Source of the DNA: Chloroflexota bacterium
Lineage (GTDB): Bacteria > Chloroflexota > Anaerolineae > JAAYEA01
Assembly (NCBI GenBank): GCA_019873665.1
Contig: JAIOAV010000019.1
Location: 1 to 36,387, forward strand
Length of the DNA stretch: 36,387 bases
Reading direction: 5' to 3'
The translations under genes were made by a program, and so were the position numbers. Under the pieces are notes generated by a model. It made no database searches and had not been told where the DNA came from. It saw only the letters and a list, made by a program, of their open reading frames with translations. Positions within the stretch are counted from its first letter, which is position 1, and each line of letters opens with the position of its first letter. Positions 30,844-36,387 of this stretch are shown here, in pieces.

Positions 30844-32904
30844 ATGTCTCGGAAAGCTGGACTCAGTCGGCGCGATTTCCTGCGTGGGGCAGCGATGACG
30901 GCGATCGGCGTTACCGTCGCAAGCTGTGCCCAACCCACGCCCCAAATTGTCGAGAAGCCGGTGGTGCAGACAGTGGTGGTCGAGAAGGCGATCCCTGTCG
31001 AGAAGCCGGTAACTGTTGTCGTCGAGAAACAGGTGCCTGTAGAGAAGGTTGTCAAAGAGACGATCGTCGTCGAAAAGCAGGTGGTGGTCGAGAAGGTGGT
31101 GGAGCGCAGGTACAACGAGGCGCCGATGCTCGCCGCCCAGGTTGGAGCAGGCAAGCTCCCGCCTGTAGACGAGCGGCTCCCCGAAAACCCCTTGGTGCTC
31201 CCTGTCATCGAACAGATTGGCAAATACGGCGGGACCTGGCGGCGCGCCTATAGCGGCATGTCCGACCGCTGGGGCCCCACGAAGATCGTAGAGGAGTACT
31301 TCTGGGAGTACGATCCCGATCTCACCATCCGACCCAACGTCGCCAGCAAGTGGGAGCTGAGCAGCGACGCCTCCGAATGGACCATTTACCTGCGCCGAGG
31401 GATGAAGTGGTCCGACGGCGAACCCTTTGACACTGACGATATCGCCTTTTTCCGTGATGCTGTCTGGAAGAACAAGACGCTCACGCCCGCACCCGAGTCG
31501 GATGAGCTCTTCTCGATCGACGGCAAGCCCATGGAGATCGAGATACTGGACAAGTGGGCTTTCAAGCTCAAGTTTGCCAAGCCCTATGCCATGCTTGGCA
31601 TCCGCACCTGGATCTGGAACTACCCAGAGCACTATATGAAGCAATACCATCCTGACTATGTGTCCAAAGAGGCGCTGGACAAGGAGGTGAAGGCGGCGGG
31701 GGTAGAGACCTGGGACCAGATGTGGAACCACTTTTGCTCCAGCAAAAAGTACGGTTGGTGGGTGAACCCGGATCTGCCGGTGATCTGGCCCTGGAAGACC
31801 ACGGTGCCGCCTCCCGCAGAAGTGATCGAGATGGAGCGCAACCCCTACTTCTGGCAGGTAGACGCGCAGGGGAACCAGCTCCCCTACATCGACCGGGTGA
31901 CGCACCGCCTCTTCAACGACTACTCGGTGTTGCAGATGTGGGTCATGAATGGCGAGATCGACTGCCAGATGCGCCACATGTATTTCGACTACACCACGAT
32001 GAAGGAGAACGAACAACGGGGAGACTACCGGGTCTTGCTCTGGAAACAGGGCAGCACCCTCGCTCTAAACCCCAACCCGACATGTCCCGACAAGGTGCTG
32101 GGCGAGTTGTTCGGCAACGTGGATTTTCGACATGCCATGTCGGTGGCCATCGACCGGGAAGAGCTGAATGAGATGTTCGGCAAAGGGCAGTATGTTCCCC
32201 GACAGGCCTGTCCGGTCAAGGGCTCGCCGCAGTATGATCCCTCATGGACGTACAAGTGGATCGAGTACGATCCGGCCAAGGCAAATGAGCTGCTAGACGG
32301 GCTGGGGCTCAAGTGGGACGCGGCGCACAAGTTCCGCCTGCGCCCTGATGGGCAGCCACTGCGGGTCACCATCGAGAGTCAAAGCATCAACGTGATGCAT
32401 GAGATGATCGCCCGCTGGTTCAACGATGTGGGCATTGATGTCGCCCTGAGTCAGGTAGAGCGCTCGCTCTACGAGGAGCATGGACAGAGCGGCGCCATTG
32501 AGATCGGCACCTGGTCCATGGATGCCGCCCTGCTGCCCATGATGGCTCCCAACAACTGGCTGGGGTTCTCCCTGGAGATGCCCTGGGCTGGCCTCTGGGG
32601 TCTTTGGAAGATGACCGGCGGCACACAGGGTCAGGAACCACCGGCCAATCATCCGATCCGCGAGATCTGGCAAGCCTGGGACGATACTAAAGCATCCCGC
32701 AGCCTGAAGGAGGCCACGGAGAAATTCAAGAAGATCATGGACATCCACAGGGACAACATCTTTAACATCGGGATCATGGGTGAGGGGCCGGTCATGCTCA
32801 TCGCCAAGAACAACTTCCGCAATGTGGTAGGCGGCTACGTGCAAGATGACCCAACGCGCGACGAGCATCTCTTGAAGGACGCGCAGTTCTTCTTCTCGGG
32901 CTAA
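30844..32904 (+). CDS. ABC transporter substrate-binding lipoprotein, family 5 (peptide/oligosaccharide type)
   Basis: A 686-residue protein starting at ATG 30844 (GGGAGG eight bases before). The N-terminus carries a twin-arginine signal, LSRRDFLRGAAM, and a lipobox VASC with Cys28, so it is probably exported folded and lipidated. Residues ~33-90 are an unusual stalk of repeated VVEK/PVEK units. The SBP_bac_5 domain follows (IGKYGGTWRRAYSG, WELSSDASEWTIYLRRGMKW, WSDGEPFDTDDIAFF). Long family 5 proteins of this size in Chloroflexota and Thermotogota often bind oligosaccharides rather than peptides. Two permease genes follow; the ATPases are not in the window. A hairpin after the stop may raise its level above that of the permeases. 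Confidence 0.93.
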   Translation: MSRKAGLSRRDFLRGAAMTAIGVTVASCAQPTPQIVEKPVVQTVVVEKAIPVEKPVTVVVEKQVPVEKVVKETIVVEKQVVVEKVVERRYNEAPMLAAQVGAGKLPPVDERLPENPLVLPVIEQIGKYGGTWRRAYSGMSDRWGPTKIVEEYFWEYDPDLTIRPNVASKWELSSDASEWTIYLRRGMKWSDGEPFDTDDIAFFRDAVWKNKTLTPAPESDELFSIDGKPMEIEILDKWAFKLKFAKPYAMLGIRTWIWNYPEHYMKQYHPDYVSKEALDKEVKAAGVETWDQMWNHFCSSKKYGWWVNPDLPVIWPWKTTVPPPAEVIEMERNPYFWQVDAQGNQLPYIDRVTHRLFNDYSVLQMWVMNGEIDCQMRHMYFDYTTMKENEQRGDYRVLLWKQGSTLALNPNPTCPDKVLGELFGNVDFRHAMSVAIDREELNEMFGKGQYVPRQACPVKGSPQYDPSWTYKWIEYDPAKANELLDGLGLKWDAAHKFRLRPDGQPLRVTIESQSINVMHEMIARWFNDVGIDVALSQVERSLYEEHGQSGAIEIGTWSMDAALLPMMAPNNWLGFSLEMPWAGLWGLWKMTGGTQGQEPPANHPIREIWQAWDDTKASRSLKEATEKFKKIMDIHRDNIFNIGIMGEGPVMLIAKNNFRNVVGGYVQDDPTRDEHLLKDAQFFFSG

Positions 32905-32923
32905 CCCATCATGCAGCGATCCA

Positions 32924-32966
32924 CCCTCGTCCCAACCTTCTCCCGCATGAGAGGTTGGGACGAGGG
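32924..32966 (+). terminator. Hairpin between binding protein and permease genes (partial terminator)
   Basis: CCCTCGTCCCAACC (32924-32937) and its complement (32953-32966) form a perfect 14-bp stem, extended inwards by TCTC/GAGA. A TTTTCC run follows eight bases later. Such hairpins after binding-protein genes stabilise the upstream mRNA and reduce transcription of permeases. Confidence 0.65.
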
Positions 32967-33048
32967 AGACGCTTTTCCTTCTCGGCTTTGCAGAGACTTG
33001 GTCTGCGATGTGTGTCGAGAGCGCGCATCGCCATCTGGGAGGTGGCAA

Positions 33049-34035
33049 ATGCTACGATACATCGCACGGCGCTTCCTGGTGGCTATTCCGACGGTCGTGC
33101 TCATCTCCATAGTCTCCTTCTTTGTGATCCAGCTTCCACCGGGGGACTTTCTGACCTCGTATGCGGCCACGCTAAAGGCGCAAGGAGACCGATCGGAAAG
33201 CCGCCAGGCCTTGGAGTTGATGCGCGAGCGCTACGGGCTGAACCAACCGATTTATGTGCAATACCTCAAGTGGGTACGGGGGATGCTACAAGGCGATTTC
33301 GGCCAGTCCCTCGAGTGGCAAGTGCCGGTGGCAACGCTGATCTGGGAGCGGATGGGCCTCACCCTCGCGCTTTCACTTGGCACACTGCTCTTCACGTGGT
33401 CCCTGGCCATTCCGATAGGCGTCTACTCGGCGACACACCAGTACTCTATAGCGGATTACATCATCACCATCTTTGGCTTCATCGGCATGGGCGTCCCCAG
33501 CTTTCTACTCGCGATCATCCTCATGTGGTTCGCCTTCAACTATCTAGGCCAGAACGTGGGTGGTCTATTCTCGGAGCCATACATCAAAGCGCCCTGGAGC
33601 TGGGGCAAGTTCGTGGATCTGCTCAAGCACCTCTGGATCCCTGTGGTCATCTTGGGCATTAGCGGCAATGCTTCCCTCATTCGCATCATGCGCGCGCAGT
33701 TGCTGGACGAGCTGCACAAACCGTATGTGACCACGGCGCGGGCCAAAGGGCTATCTGAGCGCCGCCTGATCTGGAAGTATCCTATCCGCGTGGCGCTGAA
33801 CCCTTTCATCAGCACCGTGGGTTGGGCATTACCCGGCCTTATCTCCGGCTCGACCATCATCTCGGTAGTCCTGAACCTTCAGACCACCGGCCCCCTTTTG
33901 CTGAGGGCGTTGAACTCACAGGACATGTACCTTGCTGGCTCGTTTCTGCTGCTGCTGAGCGTCCTGACGGTCATCGGCACTCTCGTCTCAGATATCCTAC
34001 TTGCCGCCTTGGACCCACGCATCCGCCTCGAATAG
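33049..34035 (+). CDS. ABC transporter permease, DppB/OppB type
   Basis: A 328-residue membrane protein. The ATG at 33049 is supported by GGGAGGT six bases upstream; the frame runs open to 32911 without a site and across the hairpin. MLRYIARRFLVAIPTVVLI is the typical start of DppB proteins. Transmembrane helices lie at ~9-28, ~100-125, ~136-160, ~195-215, ~250-275 and ~295-315. The EAA loop reads YVTTARAKGLSERRLIWKYP (~223-242) and contacts the ATPase. It pairs with the next permease to form the membrane channel. Confidence 0.92.
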   Translation: MLRYIARRFLVAIPTVVLISIVSFFVIQLPPGDFLTSYAATLKAQGDRSESRQALELMRERYGLNQPIYVQYLKWVRGMLQGDFGQSLEWQVPVATLIWERMGLTLALSLGTLLFTWSLAIPIGVYSATHQYSIADYIITIFGFIGMGVPSFLLAIILMWFAFNYLGQNVGGLFSEPYIKAPWSWGKFVDLLKHLWIPVVILGISGNASLIRIMRAQLLDELHKPYVTTARAKGLSERRLIWKYPIRVALNPFISTVGWALPGLISGSTIISVVLNLQTTGPLLLRALNSQDMYLAGSFLLLLSVLTVIGTLVSDILLAALDPRIRLE

Positions 34036-34046
34036 AGAGGACATCA

Positions 34047-35222
34047 ATGGCGACAACTCAAGAACAGAAGCCACCACCAGAGCCCCCGCATGCCCACGTG
34101 AACGAGCCGGAGGAGTGGGTTCAGGAAGACAAGCTCTTCCTCGCCTCGCAATGGCAACTGATGTGGTGGCGCTTCCGCAAGCACAAGCTGGCACTGGTGG
34201 CGATTGGCGTTATCACCCTTTTCTATACCATCGGCATCTTCTGTGAGTTCATCGCTCCATACGACCCTGAATCGTATGCAGCCAGGCACATGTCCAAGCC
34301 ACCCGACAAGATTCATTTCTTTGACGCTGAGGGCCGTTTCCATCTCCGCCCGTTTATATATGGCACCAAGCGAGCGCGCGACCCCGAGACCTGGCGCGAA
34401 TGGCACGTAGTGGAGACGGATCGGATCTACCCCATCTACTTGTTCGTGAGGGGTCAGCCCTACAAGTTCTGGGGGCTTTTCGAGACCGATATTCACCTCT
34501 TCGGCATAAAGGTGGACTATAAGGAGGCCGCGATCCTGCTCATAGGGGGAGATGGCATAGGACGAGATATGTTCTCCCGGCTGATGTATGGTGCTCGCGT
34601 CTCCGGCTCTGTTGGCCTCGTGGGCGTCTTTGTGAGTCTGGTCATCGGCGTTATCTTGGGCGGCATCTCGGGCTACTATCTCGGGATCGTGGACATGTTC
34701 ATCCAGCGCTTCATCGAATTCCTGATCTCCATCCCCACGATTCCCTTATGGATGGCTTTGGCTGCCGCGGTACCTTCTCACTGGTCTCCCGTCAAGACGT
34801 ATTTCGCAGTAACGATCATCATCTCTCTTATCGGCTGGACAGGGATGGCACGAGTGGTACGTGGCCGTTTTCTGGCTCTGCGGGAGGAAGATTTCGTCAT
34901 CGCTGCACGCTTGGCCGGCTCCAGCGAGATGCGCATCATCCTCCACCACATAGCACCGTCAGTCCTCAGCTACATCATCGCCTCGGTAACCCTTTCCATT
35001 CCCCAGATGATCCTGAGCGAGACGAGCTTGAGCTATCTTGGCCTGGGGCTACGCCCCCCAGCGATCAGTTGGGGAATCCTCCTGGGACAGGCGGGTGGCT
35101 TCAGCGCCTTGTCTATCTCGCCATGGTACCTTATGCCTGCCTTTGCGGTGGTCATCGTCGTCCTGGCCTTCAACTTTCTCGGCGATGGCCTGCGCGACGC
35201 CGCCGATCCCTACGGTCGTTAG
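34047..35222 (+). CDS. ABC transporter permease, DppC/OppC type, with enlarged extracytoplasmic loop
   Basis: A 391-residue membrane protein starting at ATG 34047 (AGAGG seven bases upstream), 11 bases after the first permease. It is about 90 residues longer than a standard DppC. The extra length is a Pro-rich N-terminus (~1-30) and a ~90-residue loop between the first helix (~50-70) and the rest (~72-165), rich in aromatic and charged residues. The core is normal: RDMFSRLMYGARVSGSVG, EEDFVIAARLAGSSEMRIIL (EAA loop) and LSYLGLGLRPPAISWG. The long loop is common in importers of this subtype and may dock the large binding protein. The stop overlaps the ribosome binding site of the next gene. 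Confidence 0.92.
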   Translation: MATTQEQKPPPEPPHAHVNEPEEWVQEDKLFLASQWQLMWWRFRKHKLALVAIGVITLFYTIGIFCEFIAPYDPESYAARHMSKPPDKIHFFDAEGRFHLRPFIYGTKRARDPETWREWHVVETDRIYPIYLFVRGQPYKFWGLFETDIHLFGIKVDYKEAAILLIGGDGIGRDMFSRLMYGARVSGSVGLVGVFVSLVIGVILGGISGYYLGIVDMFIQRFIEFLISIPTIPLWMALAAAVPSHWSPVKTYFAVTIIISLIGWTGMARVVRGRFLALREEDFVIAARLAGSSEMRIILHHIAPSVLSYIIASVTLSIPQMILSETSLSYLGLGLRPPAISWGILLGQAGGFSALSISPWYLMPAFAVVIVVLAFNFLGDGLRDAADPYGR

Positions 35223-35231
35223 GAGGAAACC

Positions 35232-36387
35232 TTGGTTACACCGGTCGTCGAGCTCGAGGAGGATATCTTCTGGTACGAGGATGCCAACAATGGCGCTAAT
35301 CCCCTGTGGTGCTGGGGATCAACCTGCATCGTGCGCAGCGGCGACGATGTGTTCGCCAGCGGCCTGGAGACTCTGCGGGGTGTCGAGCCTCTGAACAACG
35401 TGCGCTGGTTGCTGTACAAGCGCACTGCAGATGACTGGGCGCTGCAGCAACGCGATGAGCAAGGGCGCACGCGGGAGCCTTGCCCGCTCGGCTGTTTTTC
35501 CGATGGACGCCTTCTCATGTCTGTCAACCCTGCCCGTGTTGTGCGCCCCCGGCCCAACCCTGCCCAGCCGCAGATCCTGGAATTCTCGACGAGAGCCCCG
35601 CAGGATCCCTATCGCATACTGCTGCCCCAGTGGGAAGGCTCGCCCGCATTCACAGAGCACTCCTATCGCGGGCTGGCGGTGGATGGCCCGAATCGCGAGC
35701 TGCTGCTGACAAGCAATGTCGGCTATGACACGGCCTACTGGAGCTTCCTGGATCGAGATGGGGAGTGGAGCGCGCGCGGCAAGATCGCTTATCCGTGGAG
35801 CGATGAGTACGGCGTCTCGCTGCGACTCTGCTATCCCGTTGTCTCTCTGGTGCGTCGCTCAGCTCTGATCTTTGCCGTAAGCGACATCGTCGAGCCGGTG
35901 AAGGAATGGCGCGAGCACAAATTCGCGCTCACGCAACGCGAATGGGACTATGTGTTTCGTCGCCTCTACTATGCCTGGACGCCAGACATCACCGCCCAAC
36001 CTTTCGGCCCCTGGGTGGAGATCGCCAATTACGAGCGTACGGCGGGACATCTCCACAACCTGGACGTTTGGGTGGCCCCCGATGGGGCCGCGCACCTCCT
36101 CTGGCGAGAGGCGAGCCTCGACGTGCGGCTGCGCGACAAGTTCTTTCCTGATGCCGTGTTGACCGTCTCTTTGGAGCACGGCATCGTGCGAGATGGACGG
36201 CTCGTCTATCGTCAGACGCTGCTGAAAGGTGGAGAGGGCCTGCCGGGAGAGATCGCGGTGTGGGGCCGCTTCCAGGCCACGCCGGAAGGGAGACTGTTCG
36301 TCTTCTATTCTGTCGCCAAGAGTCAGGATTGGCATGGCGCGCACGACAACTACCTGATGGAGATTCCTCCTGACGGCGGACATGGCT
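35232..36387 (+). CDS. Propeller-like protein of unknown function, cut by window edge
   Basis: The frame opens with TTG at 35232, five bases after AGGAGG, which itself overlaps the stop of the permease gene, and stays open for 385 codons to the window end. No ATG of comparable quality exists nearby. The sequence is rich in Trp and Tyr and in short beta motifs (DIFWYEDANNGANPLWCWG, YWSFLDRDGEWSARG, LDVWVAPDGAAHLLWRE, GRLFVFYSVAK), which suggests a BNR/sialidase-type propeller. No signal peptide is seen. Coupling to the permease suggests it processes the imported solute. The family is not recognised with certainty. Confidence 0.75.
   Translation, partial: MVTPVVELEEDIFWYEDANNGANPLWCWGSTCIVRSGDDVFASGLETLRGVEPLNNVRWLLYKRTADDWALQQRDEQGRTREPCPLGCFSDGRLLMSVNPARVVRPRPNPAQPQILEFSTRAPQDPYRILLPQWEGSPAFTEHSYRGLAVDGPNRELLLTSNVGYDTAYWSFLDRDGEWSARGKIAYPWSDEYGVSLRLCYPVVSLVRRSALIFAVSDIVEPVKEWREHKFALTQREWDYVFRRLYYAWTPDITAQPFGPWVEIANYERTAGHLHNLDVWVAPDGAAHLLWREASLDVRLRDKFFPDAVLTVSLEHGIVRDGRLVYRQTLLKGGEGLPGEIAVWGRFQATPEGRLFVFYSVAKSQDWHGAHDNYLMEIPPDGGHG

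Overview
The window looks like chromosomal DNA from a GC-rich bacterium, most probably a member of the Chloroflexota. The evidence is circumstantial. A family 5 solute-binding lipoprotein carries a Val-Val-Glu-Lys repeat stalk, and a secreted leucine-rich-repeat protein ends in a short Leu-Pro-Leu/Arg tail; I associate both with that phylum. Many genes belong to families common there (URO-D-like proteins, DUF4432, DUF4038, M81 peptidase, FG-GAP propellers). Promoters are close to the sigma-70 consensus, with TATAAT seen repeatedly. No ribosomal marker is present, so the assignment is an inference.

Layout. 1-7860 is on the minus strand: the start of a URO-D superfamily gene, a 967-residue LRR/FN3 secreted protein, a YfhO-like membrane protein, an alpha/beta hydrolase and a sugar isomerase/epimerase. 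From a divergent promoter region at 7861-8118, a DUF4432 aldose-epimerase-like gene and a DUF5060/DUF4038 glycosidase-like gene run rightward. They meet a leftward pair, an alpha/alpha-toroid protein and a second URO-D protein, at overlapping hairpins near 11 kb. At 13.2-14.7 kb lies a compact MarR-cupin-membrane protein operon with a clear promoter, an overlapping operator and a terminator. It is followed by a stand-alone LigD-type polymerase domain, an M81 (MlrC-like) metallopeptidase, a class III aminotransferase, and a run of lipid or envelope genes: GNAT, small membrane protein, PlsY-like acyltransferase, CrtQ-like glycosyltransferase and methyltransferase. Then come an Eis-like GNAT, an Asp-box propeller, a membrane-anchored protein and a lipoprotein, and a tRNA-Arg(TCG).

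From 26.4 kb the DNA looks more accessory: a degraded coding remnant, an FG-GAP propeller gene, and an IS4-family insertion sequence (28414-29604). The element can be delimited exactly by 18-bp inverted repeats and a 9-bp target duplication, and its transposase is frameshifted. It sits three bases upstream of the -35 box of a perfect TTGACA-N17-TATAAT promoter that, with a palindromic operator, drives a GntR/FCD regulator. That regulator precedes a peptide/oligosaccharide-type ABC importer (binding protein and two permeases) and a further propeller-like gene that runs off the window.

How it may fit together. Several genes point to handling of plant-type or other complex glycans: importer, FCD regulator, sugar epimerase and isomerase, DUF4038 glycosidase and three propeller proteins, the complete ones lacking signal peptides. 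The most self-contained unit that I cannot assign to a described system is the MarR-cupin-membrane protein operon. The PlsY-like/glycosyltransferase pair is the second.
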